Below the pieces are notes generated by a model. The model did no database searches. It saw only the letters and a program-made list of their open reading frames with translations, and was not told the origin of the DNA. The position numbers and the translations under genes were made by a program. Below, in pieces: positions 51,983 through 60,957 of a stretch of DNA of 64,000 nucleotides (position 1 is the first letter of the stretch; each line of letters starts with the position of its first letter). The DNA is from Dryocola sp051307055 (lineage in GTDB: Bacteria > Pseudomonadota > Gammaproteobacteria > Enterobacterales > Enterobacteriaceae). The stretch spans positions 1,736,001-1,800,000 of the forward strand of contig NZ_CP149994.1 in the NCBI RefSeq assembly GCF_051307055.1, in the 5' to 3' direction.

Positions 51983-52866
51983 CCGTTCTTTGCAACACGC
52001 AGCATTGCCGCGAGGCGCGCCGGCTTATCGGTGTCCGCTTTTTGTGACGTTGTCACGCAGGCGGTTTCCACGCAAACAAAAGTTTTGTAGCCATCGTCCG
52101 GCATATCGCCCATAGAGGCGGAAAGCGCCGGGCCCGGGTTCCAGCCTACTACGTTGCTGTGGTGGCGATGCTCAACGTCAATGTTGCGCTTCAGGCTTGC
52201 ATCATGGATTACGCTGCATGCTTCTGCCGCCAGGTAAACGCGATCGGTGCGATCCGGGAAGGTTTGCACGCCGTCGGCCAGCTCACCTTTTTCACCGCCG
52301 AGCACCTTGTCGATATACGCATTGCCCAGGCCGCTTACCTTCACATCGGCAATATTGCCCACGTTGAAATAGGTATGCAGGGCGCTGGTGACTTCAAACT
52401 CACCGTGCGCTTCAAGCTCTATCTCGCAGGTTTCACCCAGCTTGTAACGCGCATACAGAGTGAAGTCATGCGGCCAGAGCTTACGGGTTTCATCATTGCT
52501 TTGCAGTTCGAACGTCAGCGAAACGCCGCTGGCATCTTCACTGTGCGCGCTCAGCGTCCAGGGCAAATTACGGGCGAAACCGTGCGCGGGCAGATCTTTA
52601 TCCTCAGCCGGGCCAAACCACGGCCAGCAGAGCGGCACGCCGCCGCGCAGCGCTTTGCCATTTTTAAACGGCGTGTTGTCACTCAGCCACAGCACTTCTT
52701 CTTCACCGGCCGGTTTCCAGGAGAGCAGGTGCGCCCCTTGCAGAGCCACGGAGGCGCGTACCTGTGGATGATCGATAACAAGCACTGCCAGCTCGTCAAG
52801 CTGACGCCGGGAGATAACGGGGGTGATTTGTTCAATAACCGGAAGGGCAAAAATTTTAGTAATCAT
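51979..52866 (-). CDS. yeaD: D-hexose-6-phosphate mutarotase YeaD
   Basis: This 295-residue galactose-mutarotase-like protein has the conserved GGVPLCWPWFGPAEDKDLPA, HGFARNLPW with the active His, and LHTYFNVGNI with the second His. It interconverts anomers of hexose 6-phosphates, which fits its place next to gapA. It lies 86 bases after gapA on the same strand behind a terminator. Confidence 0.94.
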   Translation of the reverse strand: MITKIFALPVIEQITPVISRRQLDELAVLVIDHPQVRASVALQGAHLLSWKPAGEEEVLWLSDNTPFKNGKALRGGVPLCWPWFGPAEDKDLPAHGFARNLPWTLSAHSEDASGVSLTFELQSNDETRKLWPHDFTLYARYKLGETCEIELEAHGEFEVTSALHTYFNVGNIADVKVSGLGNAYIDKVLGGEKGELADGVQTFPDRTDRVYLAAEACSVIHDASLKRNIDVEHRHHSNVVGWNPGPALSASMGDMPDDGYKTFVCVETACVTTSQKADTDKPARLAAMLRVAKNG

Positions 52867-52899
52867 TGACTCAACCTTTCTATCGAATGCATGAATGCG

Positions 52900-52926
52900 A
52901 AAAAAAAGGCGACCGCATGGTCGCCC
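52900..52926 (-). terminator. Terminator after gapA
   Basis: On the minus strand GGCGACC-ATGC-GGTCGCC is followed by eight T, just past the gapA stop. Some read-through to yeaD is likely. Confidence 0.9.
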
Positions 52927-52951
52927 TTATGGATTAACTGCTCATCTCAAC

Positions 52952-53947
52952 TTATTTGGAGATGTGTGCAATCAGGTCCAGTACTTTGTTTGAGTAGCCG
53001 GTTTCGTTGTCGTACCAGGAAACCAGTTTCACGAAGTTGTCGTTCAGTGCGATACCAGCTTTGGCATCGAACACGGAAGTGCAAACTTCGCCGTTGAAAT
53101 CGGTAGAAACAACGTCGTCTTCGGTGTAACCCAGAACGCCTTTCATTTCGCCTTCAGAAGCGGCTTTGATGGCTTTCTTGATTTCTTCGTAGGAGGCTGC
53201 TTTTTCCAGACGTACGGTCAGGTCAACAACGGATACGTTAGGCGTTGGCACGCGGAACGCCATGCCGGTCAGTTTACCGTTCAGCTCTGGCAGTACTTTA
53301 CCTACGGCTTTAGCAGCGCCGGTAGATGAAGGGATGATGTTCTGAGCCGCGCCACGGCCGCCGCGCCAGTCTTTGTGAGACGGGCCATCAACGGTTTTCT
53401 GCGTAGCGGTGGTAGCGTGAACGGTGGTCATCAGGCCTTCAACGATACCGAAGTTGTCGTTGATAACTTTAGCCAGTGGCGCCAGGCAGTTAGTGGTGCA
53501 GGAGGCGTTAGAAACGATGTCCTGGCCTGCGTATTTTTCAAAGTTTGCACCACGAACGAACATTGGGGTGTTGTCTTTGGAAGGACCAGTCAGAACGACT
53601 TTTTTCGCGCCGGCAGTGATGTGCTTACGAGCGGTTTCGTCGGTCAGGAAGATACCGGTAGCTTCGGCAACAACGTCAACGCCGATTTCGTTCCACTTCA
53701 GGTTAGCCGGATCTTTTTCAGCGGTAACACGGATGGTTTTGCCGTTGACGACCAGATGGCCGTCTTTCACTTCTACGGTACCGTTGAAACGACCGTGAGT
53801 GGAGTCGTACTTCAGCATGTACGCCATGTATTCAGCGTCTAACAGATCGTTGATACCAACGATTTCAATGTCAGAACGTTCCTGAGCAGCACGGAAAACA
53901 ATGCGGCCGATACGGCCAAAACCGTTGATACCTACTTTGATAGTCAT
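52952..53947 (-). CDS. gapA: Glyceraldehyde-3-phosphate dehydrogenase A
   Basis: This 331-residue glycolytic enzyme makes 1,3-bisphosphoglycerate with NAD+. It has the NAD-binding INGFGRIGRIVFRAA, the catalytic SNASCTTNCLAPLAK (Cys150) and the substrate-site SSTGAAKAVGKVLP, ending WYDNETGYSNKVLDLIAHIS. The start at 53947 has TGGTGGAATA upstream. Codon use is strongly biased, as in very highly expressed genes. A CRP site lies upstream. Confidence 0.98.
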   Translation of the reverse strand: MTIKVGINGFGRIGRIVFRAAQERSDIEIVGINDLLDAEYMAYMLKYDSTHGRFNGTVEVKDGHLVVNGKTIRVTAEKDPANLKWNEIGVDVVAEATGIFLTDETARKHITAGAKKVVLTGPSKDNTPMFVRGANFEKYAGQDIVSNASCTTNCLAPLAKVINDNFGIVEGLMTTVHATTATQKTVDGPSHKDWRGGRGAAQNIIPSSTGAAKAVGKVLPELNGKLTGMAFRVPTPNVSVVDLTVRLEKAASYEEIKKAIKAASEGEMKGVLGYTEDDVVSTDFNGEVCTSVFDAKAGIALNDNFVKLVSWYDNETGYSNKVLDLIAHISK

Positions 53948-54155
53948 ATATTCCACCAGCTATTTGTTAGTGAATAAAAGGTTGCCTGTAAAATTACAAA
54001 AACCTTACGCAGCGTCAAGCGGAATCGTGTCAATCATTGCGACAAATCAATCCTGTGGAGACCGGCCGTACGATAAATCCGCTTAACGTTTCCCTTTTGG
54101 CTGTTGACCATATGGGGATGAATTCGGGCATTTTAAAGGGCAGAAACAACAAAAA

Positions 54156-54171
54156 TGTGATGTGAATCACA
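54156..54171. promoter_or_regulatory. CRP site between gapA and msrB
   Basis: TGTGATGTGAATCACA is a perfect TGTGA-N6-TCACA site. It lies 209 bases from the gapA start and 121 bases from msrB; E. coli gapA also has a CRP-dependent promoter. Confidence 0.85.
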
Positions 54172-54292
54172 ATTAGTGCCGCATCAGAAATTCAGGCCTA
54201 AGTTTAGAACAAAAAGCTGCGCGGCGTTGTTAATTTTTTGTTAGAATCATGCTGTTATCAGTCACTGCAGTTATTGCCCGAGGCCTACGCAT

Positions 54293-54706
54293 ATGGCTAA
54301 CCAATTACCCCCTGATTCCGCTAAGAAAAACCTTAACGAGATGCAGTTTTACGTCACCCAACAACACGGCACTGAGCCACCGTTTTCGGGCCGTCTGCTG
54401 CATAACAAACGTGACGGTGTCTATCACTGCCTGGTCTGCGATGCGCCGCTGTTTATGTCCGAAACCAAGTACGACTCCGGCTGCGGCTGGCCGAGCTTTT
54501 ACGAGCCGGTCAGCGAGACGGCCATTCGTTACATCAAAGATTTCTCACACGGCATGGAGCGAGTCGAGATCCGCTGCGGCAGCTGCGAAGCGCATCTGGG
54601 GCACGTTTTCCCTGACGGGCCGCAGCCTACAGGCGAACGCTACTGTGTGAACTCCGCATCGTTAAGCTTCACCGATGAGAAAGACGGCGAGCAAACGAAA
54701 GGGTGA
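54293..54706 (+). CDS. msrB: Peptide-methionine (R)-S-oxide reductase MsrB
   Basis: This 137-residue enzyme repairs methionine-R-sulfoxide in proteins. It has structural-zinc CxxC pairs (CLVCDAP, CGSCEAH), the GWPSFYEP motif and catalytic Cys in RYCVNSASLSF. It is divergent from gapA, as in E. coli. It is followed at 41 bases by yeaC. Confidence 0.96.
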   Translation: MANQLPPDSAKKNLNEMQFYVTQQHGTEPPFSGRLLHNKRDGVYHCLVCDAPLFMSETKYDSGCGWPSFYEPVSETAIRYIKDFSHGMERVEIRCGSCEAHLGHVFPDGPQPTGERYCVNSASLSFTDEKDGEQTKG

Positions 54707-54746
54707 AAAATCGATTCAGCCAATTATTCCACAGGAAGCAATCCGC

Positions 54747-55025
54747 ATGATGAATCTGGATGAAATGTTGGCCGCGATGACGCCGGAAATTTATCAGCGT
54801 CTGGTGACCGCGGTTGAGTTAGGTAAATGGCCGGACGGCGTGGCGTTAACCCCAGACCAGAAAGAAAACAGTCTGCAGCTGGTGATGATGTGGCAAACGC
54901 GGCATAACGTTGATGCTCAGCATATGTCCATCGGCACCGACGGCAATATCGTGATGAAGAGCAAGCAGCAGCTGAAAGCAGAGTTCGGCATTGAGCCTGC
55001 GCCGATTGTGACGGTGAAGCTATAG
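54747..55025 (+). CDS. yeaC: YeaC, DUF1315-family protein
   Basis: This 92-residue protein matches E. coli YeaC (MTPEIYQRLVTAVELGKWPD, QLVMMWQTRHNVDAQHMSI). It is small and soluble, and its function is unknown. AGGA lies about ten bases before the ATG at 54747; the adjacent ATG at 54750 is equally possible. It is probably co-transcribed with msrB. Confidence 0.9.
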   Translation: MMNLDEMLAAMTPEIYQRLVTAVELGKWPDGVALTPDQKENSLQLVMMWQTRHNVDAQHMSIGTDGNIVMKSKQQLKAEFGIEPAPIVTVKL

Positions 55026-55030
55026 TGATG

Positions 55031-55056
55031 CTCCCTCTCCCTGCAGGGAGAGGGAG
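55031..55056. repeat. 26-bp perfect palindrome
   Basis: The segment is CTCCCTCTCCC-TGCA-GGGAGAGGGAG, identical on both strands. It lies five bases after the yeaC stop and seven bases before the end of the chitinase gene. Such hairpins end transcripts from both sides and are seen as dispersed intergenic elements in Enterobacter and Klebsiella. Confidence 0.8.
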
Positions 55057-55062
55057 GTCAGA

Positions 55063-56334
55063 TTACTCTCCGGTCTGGATCCCCAGCGTTTGCGCAAGCT
55101 GCTTCGCTAGCTGGTTTTTATCGTCAGCGCCGTACTCCCAGAACATCGCGCCGCCCAATCCCTTACGCTTGATGTACTCCGCTTTAACCGCCACGGATTG
55201 TGGATTTTCATAAGAGATAGCAAAGAGATCTTTGCCCTCTGAAGACTTCACGGTCAGATAAGGCACCTTCGCATCCTCATCCCAGTGTTCCGTGAAGCGC
55301 TTCTGCGGATCGTTAAGCAGCTTGCTGACGATATCGTTATATTTGAAATAGCTGTCTTTAGTCAGATCTAAGCCGAATGACGCGAAGAGCGCTTTCTCCG
55401 GCGCGCCAAAATAAGGCTGCGTGACAGGATGCTTTGCCGCGTCTGGTTTATCCCAGTCGATGCCGGGTTCGGTGGCGCGCTTGGGTACGCGGCCATAGAA
55501 GCCGATGCCGAGGTTCATCTGCGCAGGCTTCAGGCCTGCCGCTATATAGTTGTTCACCACAAAATCCGCGCTGTACTTATCTGCGGCTGCAACCGTCGGC
55601 CAGGTTTTCGAATCGTACAGGTTGGCGTTGAAATATTGCGTGCCGTACGCCATGTCGTAGGTCATCAGATTAATGTAATCCAGCGCGGGGGCGATAGCTT
55701 TTACGTCCACCCATTCAGTGGGGCTTTTCACGTTGGCGCCCACGGCGATGGTCAGCAGCTTCTCTTTACCCAGCGCCTGGCGCAGCTCGTTAAGCAGGGC
55801 GGTGAAGTTGTCGCGATCTGCCTCAGCGGCATCCACCAGCCCCCACGCGCCGTTAATCGGATACTCCCAGTCAAGGTCGATACCGTCCAGCCCGTAGCGC
55901 TTAATAACCTCCTGCGCCGAACGGATAAAAATGGCTCTGCTTTCCGGGCTTGCCGCCGCCCCGGAGAAACCGCGTGCGCCCCAGCCGCCCACGGAAAGCA
56001 GCACCTTCAGCTGCGGATTCTGTTTACGCAGGGCAGAAATTTTTTCCAGATCGGCCATCACCTTAGGCGAAAGCCAGATTTGGTGCAGCTTAGCGGGATC
56101 TTTTAACGCCGCGTTGGTTTCACCTTTTTCATCGTTGTAGATAAGGCCAAACGAATAGTTAAGGTGGGTGATCTGGCGGACATCAAGCTTGTTAATGTCG
56201 CCTCCCGGCCCGGCCGTTACATCGCCGCCGCCGTTAAAGTAGCCGACTGAAAGATAAGTGTCTGCCTGTGCAGCACCGGTAAAAGCAAGCGGGAGCGCTG
56301 CCAGCAACGGCAGCAATGTACGCGTAAACTTCAT
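55063..56334 (-). CDS. GH18 chitinase
   Basis: This 423-residue secreted enzyme has a signal peptide (cleavage after GAAQA). The GH18 barrel has the SVGGWGARG strand and the catalytic LDGIDLDWEYP with D153, D155 and E157, then YINLMTYDMAYG and a C-terminal GGAMFWEYGADD. There is no chitin-binding domain. It cuts chitin or chito-oligomers by substrate-assisted catalysis. It lies between yeaC and pncA, where E. coli has no chitinase, so it is a lineage-specific insertion. Confidence 0.93.
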   Translation of the reverse strand: MKFTRTLLPLLAALPLAFTGAAQADTYLSVGYFNGGGDVTAGPGGDINKLDVRQITHLNYSFGLIYNDEKGETNAALKDPAKLHQIWLSPKVMADLEKISALRKQNPQLKVLLSVGGWGARGFSGAAASPESRAIFIRSAQEVIKRYGLDGIDLDWEYPINGAWGLVDAAEADRDNFTALLNELRQALGKEKLLTIAVGANVKSPTEWVDVKAIAPALDYINLMTYDMAYGTQYFNANLYDSKTWPTVAAADKYSADFVVNNYIAAGLKPAQMNLGIGFYGRVPKRATEPGIDWDKPDAAKHPVTQPYFGAPEKALFASFGLDLTKDSYFKYNDIVSKLLNDPQKRFTEHWDEDAKVPYLTVKSSEGKDLFAISYENPQSVAVKAEYIKRKGLGGAMFWEYGADDKNQLAKQLAQTLGIQTGE

Positions 56335-56422
56335 GGCAATTCCTCTTTGACGGACAATATCGGTTAAAACCTACCGAGAGGCGAAAATCAGCTAAGCGCT
56401 GAATAAATAAGCAGGATGATTA

Positions 56423-56436
56423 TGAGAGCGCTCTCA
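56423..56436. promoter_or_regulatory. LacI/GalR-type operator upstream of the chitinase gene
   Basis: TGAGAGCGCTCTCA is a perfect 14-bp palindrome with a central CG, 89 bases before the chitinase start. A half site (TGAGAGCGG) follows at 56465. Confidence 0.65.
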
Positions 56437-56509
56437 AAGAAGGGCGAGCGAATAAGGTTCAAAATGAGAGCGGAATCGAAAAAGAAGCAGGGCGCGGGCG
56501 CCCTGAAGG

Positions 56510-57145
56510 TTACTGACAGGAAAAATCGGCAAGCGTCATCAGCACGGCACCCGCCGCTGACATATCCTGGAAAGCCAGCAGGCTGTCCTGCGGCTCGATA
56601 TTAACGCCACGGCAGCCGTCGGTAATAACCGTGACACCGTAACCTAATTTCAGGGCGTCCAGCACGGTAAACTTTACGCAGTAATCGGTGGCAAGGCCCA
56701 GCACGATCAATTCTGTTATACCGCGTTCGCGCAGCCACGCGTCCAGACCGGTTTTCTGGCGATGACCGTTATCAAAAAATGCGCTGTAGCTGTCGATAGC
56801 GGGGTTTTCGCCTTTATGAAACACGGCGTCGATAGCTTTAACGTTGAGCAAAGGATGCAGGGCGGCGCCTTCGGTATTTTGCACGCAGTGAACGGGCCAC
56901 CAGGTTTGAGGTAAACCATCGAGCTCGCCCTGGGTATAAGGCTCGGTAACCTGCACGCTGGCGAAGCTGCCGTGATTAGCGGGATGCCAGTCCTGAGAGG
57001 CAACGATTGCCTCGTCACGAGCTTTACAGCGGGTAATCAGCTCGTTTGCCACATCAATCGTGCTGTCGCCTTCCGGCACGGCCAGCGCGCCGCCGGCGCA
57101 GAAGTCGTTCTGCAAATCGACCAGTAATAATGCACGTTTAGTCAT
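56510..57145 (-). CDS. pncA: Nicotinamidase PncA
   Basis: This 211-residue isochorismatase-fold enzyme turns nicotinamide into nicotinate for NAD salvage. Asp10 (VDLQNDF), the metal-site segment SQDWHPANHGSF and nucleophile Cys in GLATDYCVKFTVLDAL are present. It also activates pyrazinamide. It follows ansA by nine bases on the same strand. Confidence 0.95.
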   Translation of the reverse strand: MTKRALLLVDLQNDFCAGGALAVPEGDSTIDVANELITRCKARDEAIVASQDWHPANHGSFASVQVTEPYTQGELDGLPQTWWPVHCVQNTEGAALHPLLNVKAIDAVFHKGENPAIDSYSAFFDNGHRQKTGLDAWLRERGITELIVLGLATDYCVKFTVLDALKLGYGVTVITDGCRGVNIEPQDSLLAFQDMSAAGAVLMTLADFSCQ

Positions 57146-57154
57146 TAGCTCTCC

Positions 57155-58171
57155 TTACTCATCGGGCGTTAACTCACCGCGCAGATTACGCGACATCGCT
57201 TCGCGGATGGCCTGCGCATCCAGACCCTGGCTTAGCAGATAGTGCAGTTTAGTCAGGGTTGCCTCCACCGTCATATCATAGCCGCTGATAACGCCAGCCT
57301 GAGCCAGGGCGTTACCGGTAGCGTAGCCGCCCATGTTCACTTTTCCGGACATACACTGGGTGAGGTTCACCACCACAATGCCCCGCAGGCAGGCTTCCTG
57401 CAGCTCCTGAAGAAATGCCCCATGCTGCGGCGCGTTACCCACGCCGTATGAACGAAGGATCAGCGCCTTAACCGGCTGGCGCAGGAAGTTACCAATAACG
57501 TTAGCAGAGATGCCCGGATAAATTGTCACCACGCCAATCGGCTGCGGCGTAATCGGATGAACGATAAGCTCCCCTTCGCCCTGCGGCGCGACCGGGGTGT
57601 TCAGGCGACGAATATGAATGCCCGCCTCGAGCAGCGGCGGCAGGTTAGGCGAGGCGAAAGCATCAAAGCCGTCGGCATGGGCTTTGGTGGTGCGGTTACC
57701 GCGATACAGACGATTATTGAAAAACAGGGTGACTTCGTTGATCGGGAAGTTCGCCGCCACATACAGCGAGTTCAGCAGGTTGATTTGCCCGTCGGAACGC
57801 AGCTCGGCAAGGGGGATTTGCGAACCCGTGACAATGACCGGTTTGCTGAGGTTTTCCAGCATAAACGACAGCGCCGAGGCGGTGAACGCCATGGTATCCG
57901 TGCCGTGCAGAATGACAAAACCGTCGTACTCATCGTAGTGCGCCTTGATGTCATCGGCGATGTGCTGCCAGTCTTCCGGCGTCATGTCCGACGAGTCCAT
58001 CAGCGGCTGATATTCGTGGATGGTAAAGTCCGGCATCTCCTGGCGATGGAATTCGGGCATCAGGGCCAGCTGGCGCTGCAGGTGGCCGGAAACCGGAATG
58101 TAACCCTGTTCAGAACGCTGCATACCGATGGTGCCGCCGGTGTAGGCAACGTAGATGGATTTCTTTTGCAT
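57155..58171 (-). CDS. ansA: L-asparaginase I
   Basis: This 338-residue cytoplasmic enzyme has the first active-site motif VAYTGGTIGM with Thr14 and the second VILHGTDTMAFTASAL with the Thr-Asp pair. It hydrolyses L-asparagine to aspartate and ammonia. It has no signal peptide, so it is the low-affinity cytoplasmic form. The ansA-pncA operon is the same as in E. coli. Confidence 0.96.
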   Translation of the reverse strand: MQKKSIYVAYTGGTIGMQRSEQGYIPVSGHLQRQLALMPEFHRQEMPDFTIHEYQPLMDSSDMTPEDWQHIADDIKAHYDEYDGFVILHGTDTMAFTASALSFMLENLSKPVIVTGSQIPLAELRSDGQINLLNSLYVAANFPINEVTLFFNNRLYRGNRTTKAHADGFDAFASPNLPPLLEAGIHIRRLNTPVAPQGEGELIVHPITPQPIGVVTIYPGISANVIGNFLRQPVKALILRSYGVGNAPQHGAFLQELQEACLRGIVVVNLTQCMSGKVNMGGYATGNALAQAGVISGYDMTVEATLTKLHYLLSQGLDAQAIREAMSRNLRGELTPDE

Positions 58172-58223
58172 GTGTGAGCCTGAAGCTTTTTACGTAATGG
58201 GGGGCAGTATAGTGGCGCGGGGC

Positions 58224-58254
58224 AAAAAAATCAGCCCGGCGGGTGCCGGGCTGA
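58224..58254 (-). terminator. Terminator after sppA
   Basis: On the minus strand TCAGCCCGGC-ACCC-GCCGGGCTGA is followed by seven T, between sppA and ansA. Confidence 0.92.
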
Positions 58255-58262
58255 AGGAGCGT

Positions 58263-60113
58263 TTAACGCACGTCGCCGCAGGTCAGGCAGAAGGCGTAAC
58301 GGCTTTGCGGATCGTTCATCGTGCCGAACTTATCGTTTTGCGCTTTCACCGCCAGCGCCGCATCGGCCAGAGGCGCCGGCAGATAAGCCTGCAGGGCTTC
58401 TGGCAGCATGGCGCGTACGGAGCCGCTCATGCTGTTAAACACCATGTCGATAAAGCCCGGTTCATCCTGCCAGAAATTAAGGTGCCAGCTTGAAAGCTTC
58501 GCAAGCGCGGCCGCTTTTGCCACCGCATCGTCGAAATCGCCCAGGCTGTCCACCAGGCCATTGGCTTTGGCGTCCTGGCCGGTCCAGACATGGCCCTGCG
58601 CGATCCGATCAATCTGCTCTGGCGTCTTTTTACGGGACCCGGCAACCAGCGTGATAAAGCGCTTGTAGCCGTTTTCGATGGTCAGCTGCATCATCTGCTG
58701 GACTTCCGGCGGCAGCGCTTTCGTCACGGCAACGTCCGCCAGAGGCGAAGTAGCAACGCCATCGGTATGCACGCCCAGGTAATCCAGCGAGTTCTCAACG
58801 GTGTTGATAACCCCGAAGATGCCTATCGAGCCCGTAAGCGTGCTCGGGCTGGCGACGATATAGTTTGCCGGGGTAGAGATCCAGTAGCCGCCGGATGCCG
58901 CCATGCCGCCCATTGAAACGACGATCGGTTTGCCCGCCGCCTTCGCGGCCGCCAGCTCCTCGCGAATAGTTTCAGAGGCCGTTACGCTGCCGCCTGGGCT
59001 GTTCACCCGCAGGATAATGGCTTTCACTTTCGCGTCCAGGCGCGCCTCGCGGATTTGCATGGCGGTGGTATCGCCGCCCACTTGTCCAGGCGTCTCCTCG
59101 CCGTCCATGATGGCGCCGTTTGCGAAGATCACCGCAATAGCGCCGCCTTTTTCAGGCGCTTTCTTCAGCTGATAATCGTACATGCTGGTATAGCTGAAGT
59201 CTTTGTTCTCTTTGCTCCAGCCAAACTGCTTGATAAGCGCTTTATCAACCGTGGCGCTGGTGGCCAGTTCATCAACCAGTTTGTTGTCCAGCGCGTACTG
59301 CGCGGTATCACCGCCTAATTTTTGCAGATTATCAAGCAATGCCTGCGCGCCCGGGAATACCTGCTGCGGGGTGATTTCACGGTTCGCGGCGATAGTGCCG
59401 GTATAGTTTTGCCACAGCTCGCCAATCCAGCGGCTGTCCGCTTCACGCGCGGCAGGCGACATGTCGTCGCGAATAAACGGCTCAACGGCGGATTTATAGG
59501 TGCCGACGCGGAAGATATGGGTGGAAACCTTCAGCTTATCAAGCAAGGTCTTGTAATAGAGCGAGTTGGTGGCGAAGCCGTGCAGATCCACCATTCCCTG
59601 CGGAGAAAGCCAGATTTTATTGGCAAAGCTTGCGAGGTAATACTGCCCCTGATTATAGCTGTCGCCGGCGGCGTAAACCGGCTTGCCGCTGTCGCGGAAT
59701 TCACGCAGCGCTTTGCCGATGTACTGCATGGAAGGCTGATCGGCCCCGGCGAACTCTTTCAGATCCAGCACGATGCCGGTGATATTACGGTCCTCTTTCG
59801 CCTGGCGAATCGCGTTGACGACGTCAAACAGGGAGTTTTCCTGCAGGCGGTCGGAGCTGGCGCCTAAAAGCTGGCGGCCAATCACGCCGAGCTTGTTGCT
59901 CACCGACGGCTTATCCACGACGACGCCGGTAATATCCAGCAGCAGCGCGCCCCGGGCAGGCTCAGAAGAGCTATTGCTGACCTGCAGCCAGATCCCCACG
60001 CCCACCAGAATCAGCAGGATCAGGAACAGATTGAGAATGAATTCTCGAATAAAATTAAGCCCACGCCAGGTCCACTTAAAAAAACCGGCAATAAATCGCC
60101 CAATGGTACGCAT
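58263..60113 (-). CDS. sppA: Signal peptide peptidase SppA (protease IV)
   Basis: This 616-residue inner membrane protease has one N-terminal helix (FILNLFLILLILVGVGIWL) and a tandem S49 fold. The lysine general base is in RVGTYKSAVEPF in the first half, and the serine nucleophile is in GGMAASGGYWISTPA in the second half. It clears cleaved signal peptides from the membrane. The gene is divergent from ydjA, as in E. coli. Confidence 0.96.
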   Translation of the reverse strand: MRTIGRFIAGFFKWTWRGLNFIREFILNLFLILLILVGVGIWLQVSNSSSEPARGALLLDITGVVVDKPSVSNKLGVIGRQLLGASSDRLQENSLFDVVNAIRQAKEDRNITGIVLDLKEFAGADQPSMQYIGKALREFRDSGKPVYAAGDSYNQGQYYLASFANKIWLSPQGMVDLHGFATNSLYYKTLLDKLKVSTHIFRVGTYKSAVEPFIRDDMSPAAREADSRWIGELWQNYTGTIAANREITPQQVFPGAQALLDNLQKLGGDTAQYALDNKLVDELATSATVDKALIKQFGWSKENKDFSYTSMYDYQLKKAPEKGGAIAVIFANGAIMDGEETPGQVGGDTTAMQIREARLDAKVKAIILRVNSPGGSVTASETIREELAAAKAAGKPIVVSMGGMAASGGYWISTPANYIVASPSTLTGSIGIFGVINTVENSLDYLGVHTDGVATSPLADVAVTKALPPEVQQMMQLTIENGYKRFITLVAGSRKKTPEQIDRIAQGHVWTGQDAKANGLVDSLGDFDDAVAKAAALAKLSSWHLNFWQDEPGFIDMVFNSMSGSVRAMLPEALQAYLPAPLADAALAVKAQNDKFGTMNDPQSRYAFCLTCGDVR

Positions 60114-60283
60114 CTCTTCTCCGTAACCGTTAAAATCGCAAGCTGCCGTACGAAACCACAGCGAAAGTGTCCGCTATCCTAAATAGCCCCAGGGCAAAAG
60201 TCAGCAGGAAATCGGCCCTGTGCTGTAACAAAACCTCATGCTGTGTTAATTTTGAGAATAAAAATCATTACAGGAGTTATCAA

Positions 60284-60835
60284 ATGGATGCACTCGACCT
60301 GGTACTTAACCGCCGCAGCGCTTCACGGCTAGCCGATCCCGCCCCGACCGGCGAGGCGCTGGAAAACATTTTCCGTGCCGGCATGCGCGCGCCGGATCAC
60401 GGCGCTTTGCAGCCCTGGCGCTTCATCGTTATTGAAGGTGAAGGACGCGAGCGATTCAGCAAAGTGCTGGAACAGGCCGCGATAGCCGAAGCGCTGGACG
60501 AAAAGGGTATTGAGAAAGCGCGCAGCGCCCCGTTCCGCGCGCCTATGATTATCGCTGTGGTAGCGTATTGCGATGACGATCATAAGGTTCCGGTCTGGGA
60601 ACAGGTGGTTTCAGCGGGTTGCGCGGTCATGGCCATGCAGATGGCGGCCGTTGCGCAAGGGTTTAACGGCATCTGGCGTAGCGGTATCTGGACCGAAAGC
60701 GAAGCCGTGCGCGAAGCGCTTCACTGCCGCGAACAGGATGAGGTAGTCGGTTTCCTCTATCTGGGCACGCCGCAGCTGAAAGCCTCTACCACCATAACGG
60801 TGCCCGACACCACGCCATTTGTGCGTCATTTCTGA
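60284..60835 (+). CDS. ydjA: Nitroreductase-family protein YdjA
   Basis: This 183-residue FMN-dependent oxidoreductase has the nitroreductase FMN-binding start (LDLVLNRRSASRLADPAP), GALQPWRFIVIEGEGRERFS and GFLYLGTP. E. coli YdjA is one of the smallest members of the family. AGGAG lies before the ATG at 60284; a longer frame to 60167 reads into the promoter. The natural substrate is unknown. Confidence 0.93.
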   Translation: MDALDLVLNRRSASRLADPAPTGEALENIFRAGMRAPDHGALQPWRFIVIEGEGRERFSKVLEQAAIAEALDEKGIEKARSAPFRAPMIIAVVAYCDDDHKVPVWEQVVSAGCAVMAMQMAAVAQGFNGIWRSGIWTESEAVREALHCREQDEVVGFLYLGTPQLKASTTITVPDTTPFVRHF

Positions 60836-60957
60836 ACAAACGCCGCAAAGCTGTCTGGATTGTGAGCGAAAGCAGCGCAATTCAGACACGCAGACTTATC
60901 ACCCTGTCGTTTGAGCGCTACCATAGAGCCCTGAAAGCCCAATGACAGGAGTTGTCC

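Noticed and set aside
52159..52869. 236-codon plus-strand frame
   Set aside because: Antisense to yeaD; no ribosome site or motif.
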